Source of the DNA: JAITWN01 sp964581365
Lineage (GTDB): Bacteria; Pseudomonadota; Gammaproteobacteria; SZUA-140
Length of the DNA: 27,731 nucleotides
Reading direction: 5' to 3'
NCBI GenBank assembly: GCA_964581365.1
Contig: CAZOOF010000027.1
Span: 1 to 27,731 of the forward strand
How positions within the stretch are numbered: the first letter of the stretch is position 1; the number at the start of each line of letters is the position of its first letter. The notes beneath the pieces are model-generated. The model did not search any database and had not been told where the DNA came from. It was given only the letters and a program-made list of their open reading frames with translations. A program made the position numbers and the translations under genes. Shown here piece by piece: positions 16,282-24,049 of this stretch.

Positions 16282-16297
16282 TGGCATGAATTCTGCT
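16282..16297 (+). promoter_or_regulatory. Sigma-54 promoter upstream of the 55-aa gene
   Basis: TGGCATG-AATT-CTGCT matches the -24/-12 consensus except for two positions (C6 to T and T12 to C), with GG at 16283-16284 and GC at 16295-16296 in the right register. The predicted start is near 16308, 26 nt before the ATG at 16334. It begins 9 nt after the motD stop codon. The box overlaps the upstream ATG at 16286, which argues against that ATG as a start codon. Confidence 0.68.
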
Positions 16298-16333
16298 TTG
16301 GATATCGCAGAGCCAGAAACGGGAGGATCGAGC

Positions 16334-16501
16334 ATGTCCGGTATCAGGGACATTACGCCGGCCGAACCACTGTGGCCAAAGCGCAGGATCGAGAAGGTCC
16401 GTCGGGACGATGAGGGCCAACGGCCGCCGGAGAAAGAGCGCAAGCCGCCGCGCGAGGATCAGGAGCGAGGCGGCGACGATCACATCGACGAATACGCATG
16501 A
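16334..16501 (+). CDS. Small hydrophilic protein of the flagellar cluster, function unknown
   Basis: This is a 55-residue protein with no membrane segment, very rich in Arg, Pro, Asp and Glu, beginning MSGIRDITPAEPLWPKRRIE and ending HIDEYA. ATG 16334 has an excellent ribosome-binding site GGGAGGA (16321-16327) at 6-nt spacing and sits downstream of a sigma-54 box. The upstream in-frame ATG 16286 lies inside that box and has no good site. The stop codon is followed 10 bp later by the DUF2802 gene, so the two are probably cotranscribed. The composition suggests a disordered protein. I do not recognise a domain and give no function beyond probable coregulation with flagellar genes. Confidence 0.72.
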   Translation: MSGIRDITPAEPLWPKRRIEKVRRDDEGQRPPEKERKPPREDQERGGDDHIDEYA

Positions 16502-16511
16502 GGACAAGTGA

Positions 16512-16955
16512 ATGACAGGTTCTACCATCATCGTGGCCGCGGCGTCGTCGCTGGCCCTGGCCACGGCGCTGATCGCCGCCGTGTTCGGGCACGCGCTGTC
16601 CCGTCAGCGGCGCAATCTCGGGGATCTGAGTCAGGAGCTCGAGACGATGCGGCGCGAACTGTCGGCGCTGTGCACCGGCGCCGTCGGCGCGGGCGGTCAT
16701 CTCGAACGTATCGAGCGCCAGATGTTGCGTATTCTCGAAAGGCAGAACCGCCTGGAGGAACGGGAGGCGGGTGATCAAGACTATGAGCGGGCAACGAAGC
16801 TGATCCGGGCGGGAGCGGATCTCGAGCGGATAGTGAAGGAGTGCGGATTGCCGCGCGCCGAGGTCGAACTGCTGCTGCGCATGCACGCCACCGCCGCCCG
16901 CGCGCGCGAAGCTCAGGGAGTTCCGGGAATCCGCGCCAGCGGTGTACCGATGTAG
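16512..16955 (+). CDS. DUF2802 membrane-anchored protein
   Basis: This 147-residue protein has an N-terminal membrane helix (about 6-28), a coiled-coil stretch (about 34-95, QELETMRRELSAL and LERIERQMLRILERQNRLEERE), and a C-terminal DUF2802-type segment YERATKLIRAGADLERIVKECGLPRAEVELLLRMH. The last part looks like a helix-turn-helix-like CGL-AEVELL motif. DUF2802 genes are known to sit at the end of the che/mot block in pseudomonads, but their role is not established. GAGGA at 16500-16504 precedes ATG 16512 by 7 nt. Its last 43 bases overlap the 3' end of the minus-strand EAL gene. Confidence 0.85.
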   Translation: MTGSTIIVAAASSLALATALIAAVFGHALSRQRRNLGDLSQELETMRRELSALCTGAVGAGGHLERIERQMLRILERQNRLEEREAGDQDYERATKLIRAGADLERIVKECGLPRAEVELLLRMHATAARAREAQGVPGIRASGVPM

Positions 16956-18760
16956 TTGCCCTGGGCGCGATCGACACCGTATTCGCGCAGCAGATCGAGC
17001 GTTGCCTCATCTTCGACGAACTCGGCCACCACGCACTTGCCGAAGGCCCGCCCGACTTCCACCATCGATCGCACCAGATGCTGGTCGATCGGGTCGTCGA
17101 GCAGATTGCTGATGAAGCTGCCGTCGATCTTCAGGAAATCGACCGGGAACTGCTTGAGATAGTTGAAGGAGCTGAAGCCGGTGCCGAAGTCGTCGAGCGC
17201 GAAGCGGAAGCCCAGCGCGCGCAGCTCGTTGACCATGGTGCGGGTCTGGTCGTAGCTGGCGACAGCGGCGGTTTCGGTGATCTCGAAAGTGATGCGGTCG
17301 GCGGGGATTCCATAGCGCTGCAGGAGATCGCGAGCGAGCGCAAGCAGACCAGGATCCTGAAAGGCATGAATCGAAAGATTGACATTGAGCGAGATGCGAT
17401 CGAGCGCGGGAGGAAGGCGATGCACCATCTGCAGGGCATGAGCCACCACCCACTGATCGATTTCGTGAATCAGCCCCATGCGTTCCGCGATGGGAATGAA
17501 GACATCCGGTTCGGTCGTCGTGCCGTCAGGCTGCCGCATGCGGATGAGCGCCTCATAGGCGATGGTGTCTCCGCTGGCCAGCTCCACGATGGGCTGGAAA
17601 ACCATGTAAAAACGGTCATTGCTCAGCGCTTCACGTATCCGCGGCACCCAGCCGACCGCTTCGCGCAGGATGGTCGTTTCCAGATCGTTGGCATCGAACA
17701 GATGCACCAGGTTGCGGCCGTGCGATTTGGCTTCGAAGCAGGCTTGCGCGGCGCGCGCGAGCGCCTCGCTGGCGGTGATTTCGTCGCCGGAATCGATGAG
17801 CAGGACGCCGACACTGGCGCTGACGCCGTACTCGCGTTCGCCGGTGGCGAAGTGATAGTCGTCGATGGTTCGCCGCAGCGTTTCGGCGACAGCCATGGCG
17901 GCGTCGCGATCGACGTTCGCCACCAGCACGGCGTATTCGTCGGAACTGATCCGGGCAAGGGTTTCGTGATTATGGAGATGGGTGCGCAGAATGTTGGCGA
18001 TCGCCATCAGCAGCCGGTCGCCGGCGCCATGTCCCTCCAGATCATTGATGACCTTGAACTGATCGAGATCGATATAGATGATCGCGCCGCTTTCGCCGTC
18101 TTCGCGCATGTGGGCGAGCGTGGCCTCGACAACCTGCTCGAAGCGGCGACGGTTGGCAAGACCGGTCAGGTCATCGTGGGATACGAGATACTGCAGCCGT
18201 GCCTCCATGACCATGCGTTCGGCGAGTTCAGCTTCGAGCTCGCTTTCGCGGCGACGGCGGATATCTCTTTCGCGGCGCAGGAGCAGCGCGGAGACCACGC
18301 GCGGTATCAGGTCCTGCGGCGCTGTGATGGGAAGGAACACCAGGTCGGTGGCGCCGGCATCGAGGCCTTCGGCGAGCGAGTCCTCACGCCATCCGCTGCG
18401 GGGCTGCAGGGCGATGACCGGTGTGTCGCGCCAGCTCTGATGGCCCCGCATCAGACGGCACAGTCGATATCCGCCGAATGTCTCGGTGCTGGTGTTGAGC
18501 AGTACCAGGTCGACGCCGTCGGCACGCCGGTCGGCATCATGCAGGCGGGCGATGGCATCGTCCCAGTCGTGCGCGGCGCTCGCCTGGTTGAAGCCGCTCT
18601 GCCTGAGCATGGCAACCAGCGCTGCCGCGCCGGCGGGCTCGTCGAGCACCAGAATCGGCATGCGGCGGATGTCGTCGAGGCTGGGGCGGCCGGTCGTCGC
18701 GTCGGTAGCTGCCATCGCGGCAACCGTGCTTCCTCCGGCGATGTTACCGGATGCTGTCAT
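16913..18760 (-). CDS. Degenerate receiver / degenerate GGDEF / EAL c-di-GMP phosphodiesterase
   Basis: This is a protein of 615 residues from ATG 18760 (GAGG 7 nt upstream). ATG 18775 would add five residues but lacks a good site. Residues about 34-158 look like a response-regulator receiver fold, but the phospho-acceptor position is Asn89 (DLVLLNTSTETFGGY) and the conserved Lys is missing, so it is probably not phosphorylated. The GGDEF domain (about 192-355) has SSDEY at 272-276 instead of GGDEF and no RxxD I-site, so cyclase activity is unlikely. The EAL domain (about 370-610) keeps EAL (403-405), FEITET, DDFG (523-526), FLKID (Lys544) and a C-terminal Glu/Gln pair, so c-di-GMP hydrolysis is likely. 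The position beside the flagellar genes suggests a link to motility control (inference). Confidence 0.9.
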   Translation of the reverse strand: MTASGNIAGGSTVAAMAATDATTGRPSLDDIRRMPILVLDEPAGAAALVAMLRQSGFNQASAAHDWDDAIARLHDADRRADGVDLVLLNTSTETFGGYRLCRLMRGHQSWRDTPVIALQPRSGWREDSLAEGLDAGATDLVFLPITAPQDLIPRVVSALLLRRERDIRRRRESELEAELAERMVMEARLQYLVSHDDLTGLANRRRFEQVVEATLAHMREDGESGAIIYIDLDQFKVINDLEGHGAGDRLLMAIANILRTHLHNHETLARISSDEYAVLVANVDRDAAMAVAETLRRTIDDYHFATGEREYGVSASVGVLLIDSGDEITASEALARAAQACFEAKSHGRNLVHLFDANDLETTILREAVGWVPRIREALSNDRFYMVFQPIVELASGDTIAYEALIRMRQPDGTTTEPDVFIPIAERMGLIHEIDQWVVAHALQMVHRLPPALDRISLNVNLSIHAFQDPGLLALARDLLQRYGIPADRITFEITETAAVASYDQTRTMVNELRALGFRFALDDFGTGFSSFNYLKQFPVDFLKIDGSFISNLLDDPIDQHLVRSMVEVGRAFGKCVVAEFVEDEATLDLLREYGVDRAQGNYIGTPLARIPGTP

Positions 18761-18954
18761 GGCGCCGCCTCGCATTCTCGTGCCCGGGTTTGTTGTTATT
18801 CATTGTCTGGTCCTTCACACCGGTCCGGGAGAGTGTCGTCAGATCGCGTGGATCGTCCCGGCGGCGAACGTGGGCACTGCCTTGTACCTGAGGTCAAGTA
18901 TAGCCCAAGGAATCGCCCTGCGCCGACGGGGCGGGCGAGGGCGGGAGCGACGCT

Positions 18955-19824
18955 GTGACAGCGCGCGCCCACGTGTGGTATGTGCGCCGCGGTGAACTGG
19001 TTCGTGGACCGTATCCACGTGGACTGATCATGCGCTACATCATCCTCGGCCGCATCGTGGCGGAGGACGAGCTCAGTGCCGATGGGCTCAACTGGCTGCC
19101 GTTGCCCGAACTGCCCGAGCTCATTCCGCCGGTGATGCGCGGCGATTCCGCGGAGCGCCTTCAGGCAGCCCGCCGCTGGGAGAACGAACGCGGCGCGGAT
19201 AGTGGGGACGGCGTCGATGACGTGGACGGTGAGCGCCGCCAGAGCCAAGACGAAGTGCCCGCTCCGGCATTGCGCCATGAGGATATTTCCCTGCAGATCG
19301 CGCGTCGCCGCCGGCTGCGGCGCAGCGCGGCAGCGGTGGCGTTCCTGCTGCTCGCGGCTTTCGGCGTCGCGGTGCTGCTTCACACTCCGGCTGAGCCGCC
19401 GTCAGACAGTGACTGTCTGCTGACTGCGCATCCAGGCGTGAACTGGAATCACTGCGCCATGGATGGCCGCATTCTTGCGGGCAGTGATCTCAGCGGTGCG
19501 AGCATGAACAGCATGTCGCTCAATGGGGCCGATCTGAGTGCCGTCCGTCTCGCCGGCGCGGATCTGTCCTTCAGCAACCTCAGTCGCGCGGACCTGCGCA
19601 GTGCGGATCTGCGCGGCGCGCGCTTGCTCGGCGCCTCCCTGCGCAACGCGGATCTCACTGGTGCGCGCCTGGATCGTGCCGATCTGGCCTATGCCGATCT
19701 GCGTGGAGCGCTGCTGCTCAGTGCCGGCCTGGAGCAGGCGCGCCTCGACAGCGCGATCTGGATCGATGGACGTGTTTGCGGACCCGGTTCGCTGGGTGAG
19801 TGCAAAACCGTTGACGCGCCCTGA
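18955..19824 (+). CDS. GYF_2-like / transmembrane / pentapeptide-repeat protein
   Basis: This 289-residue protein starts at GTG 18955 after a GGGAG stretch. Residues about 7-60 (VWYVRRGELVRGPYPRGLIMRYI, then NWLPLPELPELIPP) resemble the GYF_2 (DUF4339) domain. A charged linker and a basic patch RRRRLRR lead to one membrane helix at about 125-143. The rest (about 170-268) is a run of roughly twenty pentapeptide repeats of the A(D/N)Lxx type, forming a right-handed quadrilateral beta helix, flanked by cysteines at 154, 167, 275 and 283. The positive-inside rule puts the N domain in the cytoplasm and the repeats in the periplasm, where the cysteines could form disulfides. The function is unknown. 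It is divergent from the EAL gene, with 194 bp between their starts. Confidence 0.82.
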   Translation: MTARAHVWYVRRGELVRGPYPRGLIMRYIILGRIVAEDELSADGLNWLPLPELPELIPPVMRGDSAERLQAARRWENERGADSGDGVDDVDGERRQSQDEVPAPALRHEDISLQIARRRRLRRSAAAVAFLLLAAFGVAVLLHTPAEPPSDSDCLLTAHPGVNWNHCAMDGRILAGSDLSGASMNSMSLNGADLSAVRLAGADLSFSNLSRADLRSADLRGARLLGASLRNADLTGARLDRADLAYADLRGALLLSAGLEQARLDSAIWIDGRVCGPGSLGECKTVDAP

Positions 19825-19844
19825 CGGCACCAGCTGACCGTCAG
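19821..19844. terminator. Hairpin between convergent genes
   Basis: CTGACGG (19821-19827) and CCGTCAG (19838-19844) form a 7-bp perfect stem with a 10-nt loop. It overlaps the stop codon of the pentapeptide gene and lies 60 bp from the 3' end of the opposing kinase gene. There is no T-run on either strand, so terminator function is only plausible. Confidence 0.3.
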
Positions 19845-19903
19845 CCGGGGCGCCGGGCCGCTGGTGCGCTCGCAGGCACGACTCATTCCTGAGGCATAGA
19901 CGG

Positions 19904-21472
19904 CTATTCGGCGATGCGACGCCGCAGTTCGGCGCCGATCGCGCTGGTGTCCGGCGCAGCGCCGGTATCGATGCGGATGGTGGCCGACAATTCCTCGGGG
20001 GTGAGCGGGTCCTGGCTGAGGATCTGATGTGACAGAACCTCCAGACCTGCTTCGGAGGCATCGGTGGCGGACCGGCTTCGTTCCCGCACTCTCTGGCGCA
20101 GCGTTTCCTCGTTGGCATCAAAATGCAGGATCACGAATGGAACCTCGAGCCGATCTGCCAGGCTGCGGAAGGCCTCGCGGCGGGCCTGTTGCAGAAAGGT
20201 CGCATCGACCAGCACATTGAATCCGGACCTCACCATTATCCCGGTCAGTTCCTCGAGACGGCGGTAGGTGCGCTCACTGGCCTGCGCGGTGTAAATGCCG
20301 CTCGCGATCCCCGAGCTCGTACGGGCCTGCGGCGAATAGCCGGCGAGCCGCTTGCGCTCGACATCGGAGCGGATGCGTATCAGCCGGCACGGCGCCAGCA
20401 GATGGCGGCTCAGACTGGTCTTGCCGGACCCGGACAGACCATGGGCGATGACGATCGCGCCCCTGAGGCGCTTGCTGTAGCTGTCCGCCAGCGTCATATA
20501 TTTCAGTACTTCGCGGCAGCCCTCGGCCGTGACCTCGCCTTGCTGTACGGCGCGGATGCTGGCGATCTTGGCCCGGACCATCGCCCGGTACATCTGGTAG
20601 AAGCCGAGCAGCGCCATGCCTTCGTAGTCGCCGGTGTGATGCAGGTACTCGTTCAGCATCAGACAGCTCAGATCGGATCTGTCATGCGCATCCAGGTCCA
20701 TGGCCAGGAAAGCGATCTCGCTCATGACATCGATCCAGCGCAGCGCCGGATCGAATTCCAGACAGTCGAACGGGGTAGGGCGGCCATCGTGCAGTGTGAT
20801 ATTGGCGAGGTGCAGGTCACCGTGACATTCACGCACCCGACCCGCTGCCTTTCGCTGCGCGCAAACGGCCGCCAGCCGCTGCCAGTCGCTCTCGGTGCGC
20901 TCGGCGAGGTGCTGGAGACGGCGTCGTTCAGCGGCCTGATTCGGGGGCAGGGTGATGGCGGCGAAGTTGTCCCGCGCCGGCCCGATGATGCTTTCGGCAT
21001 TGCCATAGGCATCGTCCGCCTGCGCACACTCCGCCCGCTGGTGAAAATCCGCCAGGGTCTGCGCCAGTCCTTCGATCAGAACGGGTCCGAGACGACCGGC
21101 GGCGAGCAGCCGATCGAAGCGCGCCGACGGGTCGAACTGGCGCATTTTCACCGCGTATTCGAGCGCCGGCCCGGGTTCATCCAGCCGCGGTGAATCTGCA
21201 GAGCCGGCGATACGCACCACTCCGAGATACAGCTCGGGCGCCAGGCGCTGATTGAGCCGCAGCTCCTCTTCGCAGAAATGGCGTCGGCGTTCCAGCGTGG
21301 TGAAGTCGAGGAAGCCGAGGTCCACCGGCTTCTTGATTTTGTAGGCGTACGTTCCCGTAAGCAGGATCCAGGAAATATGGGTTTCGATCACCTCAAACCC
21401 GCTCACCGGATGTGGATACAGCGATGGGTCCTGCAATGCGCGAATCAGCGAAGGTTCATCCTTTGCAGTCAT
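19904..21472 (-). CDS. Bifunctional aminoglycoside-phosphotransferase-like / P-loop ATPase protein
   Basis: This is a 522-residue two-domain protein. The N-terminal part (about 1-330) resembles aminoglycoside phosphotransferase/kinase folds: a nucleotide-binding lobe with YAYKIKKPVDLGFLDFTTLERR, the catalytic loop CHGDLHLANI (HGD at 217-219) and a metal-binding segment CLEFDPALRWIDVMSEIAFLAMDLD. The C-terminal part (about 338-520) is a small-molecule kinase-like AAA domain with P-loop GLSGSGKTS (345-353). The same fusion is widespread in Proteobacteria (COG2187/COG0645). The substrate is not known, and resistance to aminoglycosides should not be assumed. AGAGGA lies 4 nt before ATG 21472. It stands alone, divergent from the next gene. 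Confidence 0.87.
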   Translation of the reverse strand: MTAKDEPSLIRALQDPSLYPHPVSGFEVIETHISWILLTGTYAYKIKKPVDLGFLDFTTLERRRHFCEEELRLNQRLAPELYLGVVRIAGSADSPRLDEPGPALEYAVKMRQFDPSARFDRLLAAGRLGPVLIEGLAQTLADFHQRAECAQADDAYGNAESIIGPARDNFAAITLPPNQAAERRRLQHLAERTESDWQRLAAVCAQRKAAGRVRECHGDLHLANITLHDGRPTPFDCLEFDPALRWIDVMSEIAFLAMDLDAHDRSDLSCLMLNEYLHHTGDYEGMALLGFYQMYRAMVRAKIASIRAVQQGEVTAEGCREVLKYMTLADSYSKRLRGAIVIAHGLSGSGKTSLSRHLLAPCRLIRIRSDVERKRLAGYSPQARTSSGIASGIYTAQASERTYRRLEELTGIMVRSGFNVLVDATFLQQARREAFRSLADRLEVPFVILHFDANEETLRQRVRERSRSATDASEAGLEVLSHQILSQDPLTPEELSATIRIDTGAAPDTSAIGAELRRRIAE

Positions 21473-21564
21473 GAGATCCTCTCATGCCGGGGCAATTCAT
21501 TGTGCTATCCCGGGACGGCGCCGACAAGCTGGCGGGAACCAGCCGTGTTCTTGCGGGCGCCGGG

Positions 21565-21573
21565 TGCTAGAAT
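21565..21573 (+). promoter_or_regulatory. Extended -10 promoter candidate
   Basis: TGCTAGAAT is a TGn-extended -10 element (TAGAAT against TATAAT) 27 bp before the ATG at 21600, in the 127-bp gap between divergent genes. No convincing -35 hexamer stands 17 bp upstream, which is usual for extended -10 promoters. It would drive the gene at 21600 and the coupled helicase and tsaB genes. Confidence 0.45.
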
Positions 21574-21599
21574 CCTGCGAACATCATTGTGTCAGAGAT

Positions 21600-22124
21600 A
21601 TGTCCGTTTATTCCGTCGACAAACTCATCGCCGAGGCCCGCAGACTCGCTGCCGCGTATCGGCAAACGACAGGCCGGCCGCTCGCCGGCGTCAGCGGGGA
21701 GATCTGCCGCCACGATGCCGCGCGTCTGCTGGATCTGGAGCTGCAGGCGGCCGGCGCCGGCTTTGACGCGCTCGGAAGGTCCGGCCCGCTCGCCGGGCTG
21801 CGCATCCTGGTCAAGGGCAGGGCGATCTTCGATCAGCAGAGATCCGGGCAGCGCATCGGCCAGCTGCGTATCGATCAGCCCTGGGACCTCGTGCTGCTGG
21901 TGCTGATGAACGAGCGTTTTGAACCGTTCGAGATCTATGCGGCGCCGCGCGAAGACCTCGAGTGCGAGCTGGAAGAGGCGGCCAACCATCCTCGCGCGCG
22001 GCGCGGAGCGATGTCGGTGGCGCGCTTCCGCGCCATTGGCAGCCTGGTGTGGTCGAGTGAGGACGGTCTTCTCGATGACGGAGTCTGGCAGAACCGGCCG
22101 GCTGCCAATGGGCGTGCGCGATGA
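21600..22124 (+). CDS. PD-(D/E)XK-like conserved hypothetical protein
   Basis: This is a 174-residue protein starting at ATG 21600 (MSVYSVDKLIAEARRLAAAY). The open frame continues upstream, but the sequence before this ATG is low quality and contains the promoter candidate. The order GVSGEICRHDAARLLDLEL, then GFDAL, then LRILVKGRAIFDQ looks like the Glu - Asp - xVK layout of PD-(D/E)XK nuclease folds of the kind found in DUF6998-type proteins. A following WDLVLLVLMNERFEPFEIY strand and helix also fit. It ends in an ATGA overlap with the Fe-S helicase gene. The nuclease fold is inferred from pattern alone and activity is uncertain. Confidence 0.7.
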   Translation: MSVYSVDKLIAEARRLAAAYRQTTGRPLAGVSGEICRHDAARLLDLELQAAGAGFDALGRSGPLAGLRILVKGRAIFDQQRSGQRIGQLRIDQPWDLVLLVLMNERFEPFEIYAAPREDLECELEEAANHPRARRGAMSVARFRAIGSLVWSSEDGLLDDGVWQNRPAANGRAR

Positions 22125-24049
22125 AGCGTGCCGCCGGAATGCTGGGCGCGCACGGTCCTTTGAGCCGGGCTTTGCCGGGCTTCAGGCCGCGGCGCCAGCA
22201 GCAGGAGATGGCCGACGCCATCGCCCGCGCGATCGAAACACGCGGCATGCTGGTCGCCGAGGCCGGCACCGGCACCGGCAAGACCTTCGCCTATCTGGCC
22301 CCGGCGCTCGACTCGGGCCATAAGACCGTGGTCTCCACGGGCACCCGCGCCCTGCAGGATCAGCTGTTTCATCGGGATCTCCCGGTATTGCGTCGGGCCT
22401 TGGAGTCTCACGCGCGCGTCGCGCTGCTAAAGGGCCGGGCGAATTACCTTTGCATCTACCGCCTGGAGCTCGCCGAACGCGCTCCCGAGGACGATGATGC
22501 CGCCACGCGGCTGCACGCGCTGCGCGCCTGGGCGGAGCGCACCGTCAGCGGGGAAATCAGCGAGTTTCACCACATCCCACAGTCGAGCCCTTGGTGGCAG
22601 ACCGTTACCTCGACCACCGACAATTGTCTGGGCGGAGAGTGCCCGGCATGGAATGACTGCCATGTGGTGAAAGCGCGGCGCGCGGCGCAGGAGGCCGATC
22701 TGCTGGTGGTCAATCACCATCTGCTGTTTTCCGATTTTCTGCTGCGCCAGGACGGTAACGGGGAGCTGCTGCCCGAGGCCGATACTTACGTCATTGACGA
22801 GGCGCATCAGCTGCCTGAGCTCGCCACTCGCTTCTTCGGCGTCAGCGTCAGTGGTCGCCAGATCGGCGAACTGGCGCGCGACTCGCTGCGCGCCCTGCAA
22901 TCCTGCGGCGGCCGTCTGGCGCCCCTGGAAATGGGGGCGCGGGCGCTGGAGCTCGCCGCCGAGGAGTTAAGGCGCGCGCTGGGCGGCAGCGCCCGCCAGA
23001 CGGCATGGACCGGTGAGCGCCGCAGTGCCAGTGCGCTTGCGAGAGTGCAGGACGAACTTACCGCTCTCCGCGATGTGCTTGCGGACAATGCCGGACAGGA
23101 CCGGGGGCTGGACCACTGTCTTCGCCGCGCGCGCTCACTGGTGGCGCGCCTGCAGCTGTTTTCGGACGGCGAGTCGTCGCCGGGAGGCGGCATTCGCTGG
23201 GTAGAATGCAGCACACGCTCGTTCGCACTCCATGTGTCGCCGACCGACTATGCGGCCACATTCCGCGACTGTATCTCGCGCTCGCCGGCTGCTTGGATCT
23301 TCACCTCGGCGACACTCGCCGTCGGCGACGATTTTGGACACTTTACCGCGCGGCTGGGCATCGAGGACGCAGACACCGCCTGCTGGGACAGCCCGTTCGA
23401 TTACGCTGCCAATACTCTATGCTATCTGCCCGCTGGCATGCCCGAACCCAATTCGCGCGGCCATACCGCCGCAGTGATCGCCGCTTCGCTGCCGGTGATC
23501 GAGGCCTGCGGCGGCGGAGCGTTCATGCTCTTCACCAGCCGTCAGCATCTGCGCGAGGCGGCGCGCCTGCTCGCGGATGATCCGCCCGCTTTCCCGGTGT
23601 TCGTGCAGGATACGCTGCCGCATGCGGAGTTGCTGGCGCGTTTTCGCGAGGCGGGAAACGGCCTGCTGCTGGCGACTGCGAGCTTCTGGGAAGGGGTGGA
23701 TGTGCGCGGTTCCGCGCTGTCCTGTGTCATCATCGACAAGCTGCCGTTCGCTGCGCCCGACGACCCGGTGTCGCAGGCGCGCTCGGCTCTGATCAGGGAG
23801 CGCGGCGGCAATCCGTTCCGTGATCAAGTGTTGCCCGCGGCGGTGATCATGCTGCGCCAGGGCGCGGGTCGTCTGATCCGCGATGAAAACGATCGTGGTG
23901 TGCTGGTGCTGTGCGACCCGCGGCTGCGCAGCCGCTCCTATGGCCGCCTGTTTCTCAGCGCCCTCCCGCCGATGCCGCGCGCCGAGCGGCTCGACGATGT
24001 GGAACGTTTCTTCGAGTCGATTGCGGCGGGCTCGGAGGCGCCGGCATGA
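22121..24049 (+). CDS. yoaA: YoaA/DinG-type Fe-S superfamily 2 DNA helicase
   Basis: This 642-residue XPD-like 5'-3' helicase is close in length to E. coli YoaA. Walker A is EAGTGTGKT at 47-55 and Walker B is DEAH at 226-229. Between them lie the four cysteines expected to hold a 4Fe-4S cluster: Cys111, Cys169, Cys174 and Cys180 (NCLGGECPAWNDC). The C-terminal half contains FTSATLAVGD, LLLATASFWEGVDVRGSALSCVIIDKLPF and the QGAGRLIRDENDRGVLVLCDPR motif VI. It acts in DNA repair or replication-fork processing. It is coupled by ATGA overlaps both to the preceding small protein and to tsaB; yoaA next to tsaB is also seen in E. coli, which supports YoaA over DinG. Confidence 0.93.
   Translation: MKRAAGMLGAHGPLSRALPGFRPRRQQQEMADAIARAIETRGMLVAEAGTGTGKTFAYLAPALDSGHKTVVSTGTRALQDQLFHRDLPVLRRALESHARVALLKGRANYLCIYRLELAERAPEDDDAATRLHALRAWAERTVSGEISEFHHIPQSSPWWQTVTSTTDNCLGGECPAWNDCHVVKARRAAQEADLLVVNHHLLFSDFLLRQDGNGELLPEADTYVIDEAHQLPELATRFFGVSVSGRQIGELARDSLRALQSCGGRLAPLEMGARALELAAEELRRALGGSARQTAWTGERRSASALARVQDELTALRDVLADNAGQDRGLDHCLRRARSLVARLQLFSDGESSPGGGIRWVECSTRSFALHVSPTDYAATFRDCISRSPAAWIFTSATLAVGDDFGHFTARLGIEDADTACWDSPFDYAANTLCYLPAGMPEPNSRGHTAAVIAASLPVIEACGGGAFMLFTSRQHLREAARLLADDPPAFPVFVQDTLPHAELLARFREAGNGLLLATASFWEGVDVRGSALSCVIIDKLPFAAPDDPVSQARSALIRERGGNPFRDQVLPAAVIMLRQGAGRLIRDENDRGVLVLCDPRLRSRSYGRLFLSALPPMPRAERLDDVERFFESIAAGSEAPA

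Noticed and set aside
16286..16333. Earlier ATG for the small flagellar-cluster protein
   Set aside because: It lies inside the sigma-54 box and upstream of the predicted transcript start; ATG 16334 has a much better ribosome-binding site.
18882..18904. TTGTAC and TATAGC as a promoter for the pentapeptide gene
   Set aside because: The spacing is only 11 bp; with a 17-bp spacing the -35 would be ACTGCC, which is not convincing.
16841..18958. 705-codon plus-strand open frame opposite the EAL gene
   Set aside because: The minus-strand reading has clear GGDEF and EAL domains; the plus-strand one has repetitive acidic/Gly composition and no motif.
20123..21193. 356-codon plus-strand frame opposite the kinase fusion gene
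   Set aside because: The kinase frame has HGD and P-loop motifs; this one has none.
22775..22785. GCCGATAC resembling the -10 part of a sigma-28 promoter
   Set aside because: It lies inside the helicase coding sequence and has no TAAA element 15 bp upstream.
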